Assembly (NCBI GenBank): GCA_022376465.1
Contig: JACDTU010000017.1
Coordinates: forward strand, 744,001-808,000
DNA from: Cubamyces lactineus
Lineage: Eukaryota; Basidiomycota; Agaricomycetes; Polyporales; Polyporaceae
Length of the DNA: 64,000 nt
Direction: 5' to 3'
Shown here: piece after piece, positions 42,714 through 54,313 of the stretch
Layout: each line of letters starts with the position of its first letter
How positions within the stretch are numbered: the first letter of the stretch is position 1
The notes under the pieces: generated by a model
What the model was told of the DNA's origin: nothing
Database searches by the model: none
The model's input: only the letters and a program-made list of their open reading frames with translations
Position numbers and translations under genes: made by a program

Positions 42714-44473
42714 ATCGGCGTGTTGTCAGGAAACGACGTTGGTTGAAAGTGGCCTCAGAGAGAGCGAGTACGATATCGGAACCGAGGTGGATATGCGTGG
42801 TTCGCGGGAAGCCAAGAGCCACAAAGTACAGACCAGTAATTCTCAGACCGCGAGCGATATAGCTACCCCCGTAGCAAAGTCGGCGGCCTCTGCCGTACGG
42901 GCAGACAGGATAGATGTGGAGCAGAGCAGCAGAACTTACCTCGAGAGATTGGAACGTGTATCAGCAAATTGACTGGGCAGTGCTCTCGCACATCGACATC
43001 ATAGTTATTGGCAGGTTTCCGACCTACCTAGGCACTTCAGGGTGCGTGTGTTGCCTAGCGCTGGAAGAAGTTGATAGATTCCACGAGACTTACGGCAAGG
43101 CTATTGACGGAGGGTTTTGAGAGGAGATGGAACATTTGGTTTAGCCGTAGGGGCAGTGAGAGTGATACAGCCTCCACGTTGGACGCGTGATGCTTCTGGC
43201 GAGCTGAGAGACAAGTACCACGTTGTCGGCGAGATGTGCAATGTGCCAGCTGGCGGCGTGGGACGGTCGCGAAGAATGCTTCCATAAATCGCAGAGAACC
43301 AGTGATAGTTCGGCCACTTTGAGTGTTCGTACCCTACAGCGTCCTCCGAGGCCGAGATCTGTATGGAGGTGGACAGAACATGTCATGGGATGGAGGCGGG
43401 CACTTGACGACGAGCGACGAGAGCACCGGCCAGAACATCCGCAGAATACTCGAGGAACCAGAAACAAGACGTACATTCAATTCCCAGTCGAGTAGTTCCG
43501 GTATTACGCAGAAGCTACAAGTTAAAGTTCGATGAGTGTGTGTAGAGCGAGAATGGGAAGGTGAGGATGGTGATGGTCCGCAGCAAAGGGCCAAAGTCCG
43601 AATCCGCGCGCTTACAACCCCTCCGGGAAAGTCCGACATTACGGAAGGCGCTTGACAACAGTTACAAGACTTGTAGAGCACTTCAACGCCCCCCAATTCT
43701 GATTGGACAAGTTCAGCATATGTTCTCGAAGCGAGGGGGGTTTTCGAGCTATACTTGGTTTGGCGAAGGACTCAGCGGCACCGATTTGACAGAAGGCAGG
43801 TCCGATGCTAACTTAGCAGTTCTATCTGTTGTCGACGCGTGGTGACTTCCGAGCGGAGATCTACCCTGGGCCTTCGAACCTCGTGAAGCGCGAATTCGAA
43901 AGGCGCACTCAATCCTGCCATTAAGCGATGTGTTGACGATCTGCGATGCCAATGGAAGTACCAAAGGGTCGCTTTGCAAGCGATAACGGCAAATTCAAGT
44001 CCACATGCAATGCAGATTGCAATGAGATTGACCTTGAGATCGGGATGCAAGAATAGGGCAGAGGGATGGCGCTGTTATAGAAACCGGAGTTTCGGGAGAT
44101 GGACGTCACTAGATATGAGGAGCCGTTAGAGGTGTGCAAGGGCATAGAGGTGTGTGAGGACGTGCGAAAAGGCGTGGAGATCTGTGATGGCGCAGGGGTT
44201 CGCAAGGGCCGGGCATTGAGGTGTGCGAAGGAACAGATAAAAATGAGAACGTCAAGGCAGCTGAAGAGTAGGTATGCAAGCTCGTAGGAGACATTCTCCG
44301 TCAAGCCATGGCGTATGATTTACGAAAACGATCTATGAGCTTTCAAAAAGGCGAACGTCTCAGGAGTGTGAGCGCATACATTGCCTAGACTGAACGACTG
44401 AGCCTGACAAAGTTCGAGTATGACCTTTTCTCCCTGTAAAAGTCTATCCGACGTCTATGACCCATGTACTAAT
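42714..44473. other. Gene-poor stretch with an imperfect tandem repeat
   Basis: No recognisable gene in 1.76 kb. The segment 44118-44250 has imperfect repeats of GAGGTGTGC/GAGGTGTGTGAGG-like words. It presumably contains the CT8 promoter at its left end and the CT9 3' flank at its right. Confidence 0.4.
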
Positions 44474-45574
44474 TTATATGCAATGCTGAGAGAGCTCATC
44501 GTACGCGGGAGGTGGGCCGAGAGAAGTCGTATTGGACTGGGTATCGACCTCGCTACGCGGACTGGCTGATATTGCCCATACATCCAACGAGTGCATCGTT
44601 CCGCGATGTGCCCATACGCCTTGGAAGCGCTGAGTAATGAGGGTGCGCCTTGAAGGGGCTCTGGGGTGTGGGGCGGTGAAGTGGGATACCGGGGCTATCT
44701 GTACCTGTTGTGGATGTATCGCCGCCAAGTCGCCACCACATTTCATATCAGCGTCTTCTGTATATGCAACATCGCCATCGCCGTCAGTCAAAACGGAATA
44801 GGTAGAGGAAGCGCTGCCATTGCGACCGCGAAGGCTGAGTGCGCCTAGCGTAGAAGTAGGGCGATGCGGGGGGCGCGTGTGACTCTCGGCGACCGAGCGG
44901 AGCTGGCGTGGGGAGGAGAGGGTGGTCACGATCTCATTGTGAGAAACAGATGGCTGTGTGCATTGGACAGGTGGCACGAGTGAAGAGACTCGTCGACGCT
45001 GTAACCGGCGAGCAAAGATAACCGCGCCAGCAAGGACAGCAACTCCCAGAGCGATGGAGACTACGATTATGGCTATCTTCATTTGACGAGCCATATAGTC
45101 GTGTGAGCCGGTGAACGATTGACCTGGTGCTACTGTATCGGATGCTGTAGATGTTAACATTAGGAGGTGTATTGGAATGTATTAGATCGGCACCATCGGG
45201 ATTTGCAGTAAGATAGTTAGTAGGAAGATAGAGATTCTGATGGAATACTCACCCATGAATGTCGCACACCTCTCCGCAAGCTCTGCCTGGACGCCGAAGG
45301 CGAACGTGTCCGTGCACAGTTCGTGAAGGCATTTCACGAGGGTAGCTTGATTGGCGCATACGCAACTCTCTTGCAAGAGGCATGTATCTTCCAATCCAAA
45401 TAGTGCAGTGTAATCATCGAAGGGACAAGCGCCACTGCCGACGATAAAGGGCGTGGAGGAGACGGTAGTCGAGGTGGATCTGGTGCTTGTCGGGCCAGTA
45501 CTTCCTGAGCAGACTGCAAAAAGTAGTCCAAAGATTGGATAGTAGCCGACGATGAGCTGCGTGAGGTACTTCAT
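44474..45574 (-). CDS. CT9: short CFEM-like TM protein with PPAY tail
   Basis: Exons 45574-45253 and 45144-44474 join in phase 1 to 330 residues. An ATG 18 bases upstream (45592) would add MSGVTK. Leader MKYLTQLIVGYYPIFGLLFA. The CFEM-like domain has seven cysteines: the second is Tyr (ACPFDDY), then TCLLQESCVC, CLHELC and ERCATF; there is no Asp before CxC. The stalk is very short. The helix IAIIVVSIALGVAVLAGAVI is followed by RRLQRRR. The tail ends SLGPPPAYDELSQHCI, in which PPAY keeps the PPxY pattern. A degenerate CFEM with a conserved PPxY suggests the tail is the constrained part. Confidence 0.83.
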
Positions 45575-47799
45575 TTTGGTGACTCCTGACAAGAGACAGC
45601 GAGCTTTAGTCGAGCAGGTTGATGTTGTAGACGGTATAATTCCAACGGCTGCGGGTCTTTATACGGGTACATATGTACCTATGACCATTCCAGGACTTCA
45701 TATCAGCGTTACCCGGGCTACAGAACGCAGATTATAAGCTCAATACATGATGTTGGGCACTATCCCCATGTAAATTGTTCCGTGCGCGAGGTATTCTTTG
45801 ATCGCTCTCATCCATCTGATCTTGGATGCATCTCCGCAATGCTGTTCTGGCAGATATAATGCAATATATCAGTCGGTCTTGCACACGGTCCGCTGCCTAA
45901 GGCAGATGGTCATCACTATGAGCTGTGCGCTCTTAACGACAGCAACGAAAGTACTTCTATCTGTTGGTTAATCCTCCATTGGCAGTATGTTACTGTAATC
46001 CCGACTGTCGCGAACTTGGAGGTAGATAACGTGATGCATGATGGTGATGCGTATTCGCAAGTTGCGGTGGAACCCTCCAATAACTATGATCAGAGGACGA
46101 GATTGCGCTTGACCTGTGGACAGACGTGGCGGTCACCGGACAACCAACAAATCTAGGACGGCCACTCCGAGGTGACTAACAGGCTTTGTACGTATACCCG
46201 ACACACTATTGCTCTCGCGTGCCACTGGGTGTGTACGTAGGAATCATCGCGTCTGCGATTGTAGGCTTCATAACTGTTGAGAGTACTGTGAGCGTTTATA
46301 GGGAGTCAGGATGCGGTATTCGGTGAGGAGGATTTCTTCTCCCTGGAAGCATAGCTAATTGGAAGGACAATAGATGTGAGCCGACTCGCTACCGTAGCCA
46401 TCAAAGGTCTCAATGAGCAGAACCTAAGTTCGGATGATATTGGACGAGTACAAGTCATGTCGGTATGTTCGTTGGAAGGGCAAATCCGTCATCGACCTAT
46501 CCACAGAATACCTGTGCTATCACGACAGGGTTGCTGCTCCGGGTAGATAGCATGCTAAACGGCGAATAGCAGATCGTTGTATACCTTGTGCGGGTAAGCA
46601 GAGGTCACACTCTCCTGAAGATCGTGCAAGTTAGATAACACATCCGCAGCCCCAGATCGATACACAATACTCCCGGATGGGATCACTGTTGTAGTGTAGG
46701 CGTCTCGTACGAAGCCTGGCGCTTAACGTCGGAGCTTGAACCTTAAACCTTCGTCTGGTACACGGACATCGCATCTACGCTTTTTCTCGAGCCACAATCT
46801 ACCTGTTCTCGCTCCCGCGTCGCTCCTCTTCAACAATCACGGGGGAAATGATATATGCGGGGATTCTGGATTGACAAAATAGGGACAGATGATCTTAGAG
46901 CCAGTGTGCCACATCGAGCCTACAACGCTGCTTATAAGCAGCGTTATATTGTAATCACTGGCGACATGTAGCACGGTGTTCCACCGAATGTACCATGCTA
47001 ATCAAACTTGAAATGTTACGCAAAAACCGCGTTACATGCTAGTTACATCTTGAAAGACCGATGTAACTAGCATTAGACAAAGCTAGCACATATGGTGTTA
47101 CAAAGAACCGCATTTGACATCTAACTATCGTGTGTTTCTCGTGTAACGAGCAGTTCCACAGGCCGATGCCCCCGGTGTAATTACCTATGCCGGTCTTCGT
47201 ACTCCATGTATGGAATGTCTCATCCTCCTACCCTATCACTCGACAGTCCCAGACTCCTTGCCGCGCCTGGGATCTGCACTTAATCTTGCAACGTAGGAAA
47301 CGATGGCAGTCATTTAGTAACACCGCTCGCACTGGCAACCGGTTGAGTTGGATTCCTAAAGTGCCCGGATTATTGATGAGGTAAGACGAATGCTGTATTT
47401 TCGCGTGCTCGGGACGCTCACTGTGTAGTGAACGCTACAGTCAATACGGAACCGCTGACACCGGACGTATAGCAAGCCCGCATGGGATGTATGTCTGAAC
47501 GAAGATATATAATCGAACTACATCTGCGAATATCAGCTATAGACGTGCTAGGATCGACAATAACTCAACGCGTATGCGTATTTGGACTCTGAGTGCGATG
47601 TGTTGCAGATCACAGGGGCAAGGATAACAACTCTGTCCTGATTCTCATGACCGACCTCGTCATTTCAAGACGTGACATCTACGGCGATGATTTCTCGAAG
47701 AAGCAACCCGAACTAGGGCAAACAGACAGACAAAACAACGATATCGAGTGGATCCAGAGTACAAACGATAGAACCTATGAGTAAGATGGAAATTCGAGG
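45575..47799. other. Gene-free 2.2 kb with a perfect palindrome and a strong hairpin
   Basis: No coding frame is supported. A 22-bp perfect palindrome lies at 46924-46945. A 14-bp inverted repeat with a 10-nt loop lies at 47036-47073 (arms ATGCTAGTTACATC and GATGTAACTAGCAT). Direct repeats TGTTACGCAAAAACCGC (about 47014) and TGTTACAAAGAACCGC (about 47097) flank the hairpin. This may be the remains of a small non-autonomous transposon. Confidence 0.5.
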
Positions 47800-49407
47800 T
47801 TACGAAGGGCTAGGTCGATACTCGGAGTGATACGGCGGCGGAGGCTCGGTCTCCTTGTCCCTCACGTCCGTCGTCATTGAACTTCGTGCAGCTATCTCCA
47901 GCAGGCGCTGTCCGACCATCCACGGGAGCACCAAAACCCGGGGATTGCCACTCTCGTTGGCGGGACCCGCAGAATCGGTCACTATCGACGACGCGATGCC
48001 GCCGTATTCGAACTCGGCGCTTGACCTGGCTGCCGACTGGTGTGTTCCATTCCAAGAGTCCAGCCGTGAGCTGGTAGCTGAAGCGTAGCGCGGCGCTGTA
48101 ATCCCAGGTACGTTGTAGGTGGTAGGAGGAATTAACGGCGTGCAGATGGTGGATTCAAAGACCCGGAGGTCGTCGGGACCCATCCCAAGACCGCCCTTTC
48201 CCGAGTCCGTGCGCGCTGGGAGGCTAAGATCTTGGTTATCCGATCGTTCGCTGTGCGTAAGACTTGCATAGGACATGTTGCGCTCTCTAGCCGTTGGTAG
48301 AGGGATCGGAATCCCGGAGTGCGCGAGGGCGATAGATGGCGACTTGGTCACCGTTGACACATCGCCATAGTTGACGGAGGATGGACTAGACGCCCTGGCG
48401 GAGCAATGTTCTCCGGTAGATATCCTGCTCGTTTCCTCGCGATGCAAGTTGAGGACGAGTCGAGGTTGCGCTGTGGGCTCGACAGAAGCATCGGAGTCTC
48501 CTTGACCGTAGTTCCGCGGGTCCACGAGCGGTTCTCCGAGCTTGTCACAGGTTGGAGGGCGAGACGTGCGCGGCCTTCGCGGAAGGGTGAAGTTCGACGT
48601 CAAGCCGTGTCGCGAGGACCTTTTCCAGAAGATTATAGCGATGACAGCGAGAGCAATGAGTATCAAAACTGGAAGCAATACCGCGAGGAGAAGAAATGAA
48701 CGGTGCGGAGGCAACGAGCTTTGGGCTGCGGTGGCGGTCTCAGCAGGGTTGGCGGGTGGGGTAAGTGGTAAGATGGCCGTTGTACTGCTCGATGACATGA
48801 GTGGGATGTAAGGGTTCGCAGTAGGGATGGTATTGATAGGATCGGACTCCTGCGAGGTAACGGCGGGCCCTTTTGAAAGTGTAGTCATACTTGGGATGGC
48901 TGTCGCTGTTGTTGAGCTTCGGGTGGGAATCCCTGTGGATGTCGAGGCCGGTTTGGTGGTAGTCGTCGGGATGGTAATCAGAGGGCTAGATGGCACGCTG
49001 CTTGAGGAGCTTGCCGTGGTGCTCGATGTAGCACCGCATGCTATCTGATAGACATTCAATGCATTGGATACCTCTCCAGGGCATGTTTCGGCGTAGCACT
49101 CTGACAACCTCGAGTAGAACAAGGATGTCGAACATATACATGATTTATCGGCTCTATCGAAGTGCCAAGACCATGCGAAGATGAGTACAATTGATATGGA
49201 CAACACACAATAGGGTGGAAGCACGGGAAAAGCCCGTACACACGGGGTTGGCGAATAGAGGACTTACATGTTTTTGCAATCAACCTCTTCCGTAGCTTGG
49301 AAGAAGCACTTGACCGCACAATCGTCTCGAGAACTCAAATCGGTGTGCATCCAGCTGCGGCGAAGGTCGTAAGTTGCGGTGTCCAGGGAACCGGCCTCGA
49401 GGAACAT
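47800..49407 (-). CDS. CT10: CFEM-TM-PPxY membrane protein
   Basis: Exons 49407-49268 and 49153-47800 give 497 residues. CFEM cysteines: CAVKC, CKNI, DKSCIC, CYAETC and QIACG, with the haem-position Asp and the family's phase-2 intron; the post-CFEM intron is absent. A Ser/Thr stalk is followed by the helix LLLAVLLPVLILIALAVIAI and KRSSRHG. The tail carries VLVLPWMVGQRLLEIA and ends KETEPPPPYHSEYRPSPS, very like CT11. The first in-frame ATG (49407) gives no signal peptide, while hydrophobic codons (LIFIHLSPFILVIS) lie directly upstream in frame, so the true start is probably upstream in an exon I could not place. Confidence 0.78.
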
Positions 49408-52400
49408 TGGGGATATAACGAGGATGAAAGGAGAGAGATGGATGAATATCAATGCGTTCGGTAATGACTGTCGGGTCCCGGGACAATACGAGGGGGAGAG
49501 AAACGAAGAGAGTAGCAGGTACAAACGCGTACCACACTGGTTGTACCTATATCGCCGACGAGCATGTTAGCTAACCTAAACTGATAGATCGAGGGGGAAT
49601 ATCATCACCGTTCAAACGAAAGGGTGGTCAAAATTCCTATATGGAATGATTTCAGCATCTGTCAATGGAACAAGTGTGAGCTTCCTCATCTCACGCCGCC
49701 TGTCCCCTCCGGTATGCGCAAGCGTCGCTTTTACGTTATCTCAGGCATAGACATTAAATACGATCCATTGGGAATCCATCATATCTATCTTGACCAGCAC
49801 ACGGAGAAGGCGTGCTGTACTCACCTGAGTCGTCAATGCACTTTGAGAGATTTGGTTCGTCTCGTTCCAGATCTTGGCGGGGCATGTTAGAGGCAAGATG
49901 AGTGACAGATCCACCCAACTTGCTGCTCGAAGTGTGAACTACGTGTAGTCACGAAATAGCAGACATGCGGAACATGAGGGGAATGTAAGGAACTCGTTGG
50001 CAGCTTCCATCGATGACGGTGGGATCTGTCTCACAGGCGGCTAGTTCGCGCGTGAGTAGCGCTTTTCTGCTCTCAAGTCTTGGCAAAATGTCTTCCTCCC
50101 AGAGTCTGTTCCAAAATCGCCATCTGTCACCAACAAAGCCACCGTCAAACGTCTTTCCGAGCGTCAATCAAGCTCACACTGCCGTCCTCCCAACCACAAG
50201 CAAGGCATCGCAAACCCGTTCGAATCCATCGCCCGGTTCAAAGAGGCGCGCCGGCGACATCACATTGAACGCGCAGGTCTTCGTGGGCAAATGGTATGAT
50301 GGTGAACAGACGATGCACCTTACTCGGTCTAGGGATTCCCGAGCATGAGTGGGAAATGACGGGAAACGACGGGTAGCGGATGGCCTGCTCACTCTGCTAC
50401 GGAAGGGAAGGCGTCGCTGCAGCATATTACTGGACTGAGATACGCGAGCACGCGGAGAGGCCGATAAAGAAATCCGGTTGACATTCATGCTCTGATGTAT
50501 CACGTCTAGTGTGAGCATACGCATCTCTTCTAGAGTGCGGTGGCACCTACCTATCACTGTCAACCCCTGGACAGTCGCAAGGGCACACGACAATATTGGC
50601 GGCACGAAAACCGTATGCGACGGACGTGCACACGTTATCGACCTTCGGGAGCGCGTTCGCGACAGCTTCTTGGAAGCTCAAGTCCGGCTTTGCAGAGCTT
50701 ATTCTTCTACCCCTCCGTCGACAGTAGCATTGAGATGAACAGCGTCGCCACCTCGTGTGCATTCTGGAGTCGAAGAGAGAAGTACGCACGGAATCCGCGC
50801 CGGACCTGCATATGAGATATGCAACGAGATTCGACGCGACCCAGAAGGTGTTTCTAAAGTGATCTCTGCCTTGAACGAGCCTACGTGCTAATCAAAACTG
50901 TCAATAACACGTCTTCGCGCTTCTCCTGATATCACATCCAGTATCAGATGGACGTTCGCGCACGAGTTGAGCGAATGGGTGAGGACGTCAATGTCTAGAT
51001 GACCTATCTTTTCCACATGTGTAGGACTTGGCGCACTGTCCCGTGCAGCGCGCAAGTAATACCAATGAATATTATGTGATTGCACGTTGGGCCATGGACC
51101 CCGCGAGTTTGGTGAGGTTCGGTGACGCACTGGTGGCGAGCCGCAAAATACGTCCGGTTCAAGTCGGAGACCTTGCGCGTGTTTGCGACTCGCCTGTCTT
51201 TGCAGTGTATGATATTCCGTTCTTACGCGTAGGTTTGTATCAAGTGAGAAAGGTCAAGCGTTGATGTGAGGCCAAAAGCTGAGCGCTGAGAGGAGACGGA
51301 GCGAACCAAGCCAGCAAGCTGCTGGGGCGGGCGGCAATTGCCGCAAGTACCTTGACGCCCAGACTCGGCAAAGCATGCGACATGGCGAATACCAGCGGTT
51401 GCTCCCAACGTGAGCGAGAGCTCAAAACGTGACTCAACGTACAATATAAACCAGCTACAATAGCGGCATAACCACGCGACCTCCCACCGGGGCACGTACG
51501 TGAGGGTAAGATTGGGAGAACTCAGTACTATCACCTTACTATGGAACGCGACGTACAGTGGCGTGGTATACGGTGGAGATATATTTGCATGTGGAAGGTG
51601 GATAGTATGGCACGCAGACTAGGATACGTGATATATTATCAGGACTTCCTCTGTGTTGTGCAACGCCATAACGAAGGGGCGCATCTATCACGCCGTCTTT
51701 CGAGAGCGGTGCTTCCTCATGCGGTGGCGGACAACGCTGCTGCTATAGCTAGTACTATCTGCCTCCTCAGTCGATTTGTCTGAACCGGTGTAGATGCCGC
51801 CGGTAAATCAAATCGCGTTCCCAACGCATGAGGTGGCTGCCTGTCCCCCGTCGAGGAAGAGTGTCTTAGGCTGAGCCGCCGCTTGGCAACGTGTTGAACC
51901 CAGAGGTGCCAATGTTAGCCGAGACGCAGATGACATCATTTCAGTTGCTTGATTGAAGGTATTCGCATGGGTTACTGCGTGACTCAGAATGAAGGGGTGA
52001 GCAAAAACATGCTTGAAAGATACCCATATTGGATATGCACCCTTTAGTACTCAGTGTGGACGACGCGAAGGAGAAGACGCGTCCGTTTGCCATACCGCGC
52101 CATACCGTGAAATGCGGCTCGGATATAGGAATGCGCGAACTGGTCGTGCGAGTCATGGCTGGTAGATTCCGCGCATGGCGACTTCTTTTCACGCATGGCC
52201 AGATATTGTGCACACGATGTGGCGGAGGATCTGAGGACGACTGCGTGAATGTCCAGAGGCGGAAGCAGGAACTGAGACGTTGGATAGATATGAGCGCGCA
52301 CAGCCTGAGCGCGTGCTTCGGCTTCCTACTGGTCGCATGGAGATAGCCTCTTCTCTTCCTCATCGCCATCTGCCACCAGGCCACTCCGTGAAATGCCCAG

Positions 52401-52514
52401 CCTAAAGCTTCCTCGCCATATGTCCTTGTCCCTCTGCTCTTTTCCTACTGCCCCACAGCTCCAACGCTCCTTGACCTCGCCTCCTCCCCTCCTGGTTTAT
52501 CAGTACTCTTCATC
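49408..52514. other. Gene-poor 3.1 kb with unassigned frames
   Basis: Contains the CT10 upstream part and the CG5 promoter side. Open stretches at 50013-50348 (+) and 50888-51130 (-, HVEKIGHLDIDVLTHSLNSC) look mildly protein-like but match no family I know and could not be joined into a gene. Confidence 0.35.
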
Positions 52515-53672
52515 ATGGTTATCGTAGTGGGCTTCCTTGCGGTGCTTCCGCTCTTTGTGTCCAGAGGCAATGCCGGGGAAAGCAGAGGGACACCCACCGA
52601 TGCTCCCGGATTCACTCTCACACCCGGGATGCCAGGACAGACTCCATATGATCCCTCGCCAACCCAATGTGTGGATACATGCTTTACAAACATTGCCGTA
52701 GAAGTCGGCTGCCAGGATCTGTGAGTGCCATTGCGAAAAAGTCTCCGTCCTTCCCCTCGAAAGTGTGTTATCTTTCGCCTTCAACAGGATGCTCATACCC
52801 CTATCACCCCGCAGAAGCAACACTTCATGTCTGTGCTCCAATATCAAAGCCACGCAAGTCCTTTCCAAGGCAGCTCTGTGTCTACAGCAGAATTGTCATG
52901 GAGAGTTCCTGAATACTGCTCAGTACTACGAAGAAATATGCGGTCAAGGTGAGCCCTACTGTTCTCACATTCTCATCGTCCGGCGTATCGGCTCCCAGAG
53001 CCCTATGGTCAAGATTAGGCCAAATTCTGCCCGTTGCCTTGCCTGCAGGTGTTGTCTTTCTTTCCATCTATCCATCTATCCATCCACCCATCCATCTATC
53101 CATCCACCCATCCATCTATCATCGCATCTGTCCATCGCGATCACGTGATCGCGTCAACATTCGGCGCGACTGCGATCCGAATCCGCTGCAGCTCAAGTCT
53201 GTTGCTAACCCATGAACGCTTCCCAGAAACGCATCCTACTAGTCAGAGCTCTGCTCTACTGCCCGGAACCGGCAGCACGATTGTCACCTTCAGCTCGAGC
53301 ACAACCGATTCGGGCCACACCGGCACCGAGCCGACAAGAACCGACCCGTCCGCCACTGTATCTCCAACTACAGTGACAGTCATCAATGGTGAAAGCAAGG
53401 CCGCATCCACGGCCCTACCCAGCGCCGGAAGTGGAAACTCGGAGAAAGCGGGAGACGGCGTGAGTACGGCTGCACCCGCATCGAACGCGCAGGATGTGTC
53501 GGGCACGGGAGATGCGGTGACCCAGACGGTCACTGACGAGGTGTCGAGCAACACGAGCGCGCCCGGAGTCAACTCGCATATCAACGCAGGAACGTGCGTT
53601 CAGAGAAGGATTGCGGCAGGGCTCTTACTGGGCGGCCTGTGCGGTTTCTTGGGCATCGCTTCCGTGTGGTGA
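52515..53672 (+). CDS. CG5: CFEM-like protein with hydrophobic C-terminus
   Basis: Exons 52515-52720, 52815-52948 and 53227-53672 give 261 residues. Signal peptide MVIVVGFLAVLPLFVSRGNA. Cysteines: CVDTC, CQDL, NTSCLC, CLQQNC and EICGQG. Asn replaces the Asp before CxC. The stalk is Ser/Thr-rich. The end is CVQRR followed by IAAGLLLGGLCGFLGIASVW, compatible with a GPI signal, though the two Arg could also mark a tail-less membrane anchor. The second intron holds a CATC-type tandem repeat (about 53065-53125). A degraded second copy of this gene lies at 56.8-57.4 kb. Confidence 0.82.
53065..53125. repeat. Short tandem repeat CATCTATC/CATCCACC in the CG5 intron
   Basis: About seven units of 8 nt such as CATCTATC and CATCCACC. 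A shorter version (CATCTATCCAACTATCCATC) occurs in the CG5 relic near 56849. Confidence 0.7.
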
Positions 53673-54313
53673 GGGACAACGGGGGATCGCGATTGGTTAG
53701 GCAACTCGTGTCTATGTGATGTATTTATTGCTTGAATGTACCACCATTACCTCGGCCATGGATCCAACTTCCGTATCGTAGATACCTCTTGTACCTTCTT
53801 TCGCATTATGAAACTCTACACGTGCGCGGCCGCTATGACTCAATACCCCTGAATGTCCATACGGTTGTATGTGGAAGCCCATCAAGAACTCCACCCAGGC
53901 TAGGCTGAGCTCGGCTACTCCAATCGAGTGCCATCATATTGACGCAATTTTGAAGGACGCGCTACAACTGCTAGTACTCGTCCCTCCTCGGAGTCGTCAG
54001 GTTCCCCAAACCCTCCACTGAGGTAGCCTACTCTAATTTATGTTCCGGTCTTCGTCACCATGTCCGTCTTTCAAGAAACTCAGTCGTCTCCACAGTCTTG
54101 CGAGCATCCAATCTCACGTGTCGTGGAGAGCAGTTGATTGAGAGGTAAAACGTGGTCGAGATCAGGTTACCTACTTTGCAAGCATACACATACCACACCG
54201 AGAGAGAGACAGGGCTAGGGCCGCGGTGAATATCTGCAAGGGAACGCATGCTGTTATCTCACGCACCTAGACGACGTGACATAATAGTATGCATACCGTA
54301 GGATGTATAGTAT
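53673..54313. other. Intergenic between convergent CG5 and CT11
   Basis: Shared 3' region of converging genes. No gene seen. Confidence 0.4.

Noticed and set aside
50174..51534. Possible multi-exon gene on the minus strand
   Set aside because: Short open stretches could not be joined with consistent phases and match no family I recognise.
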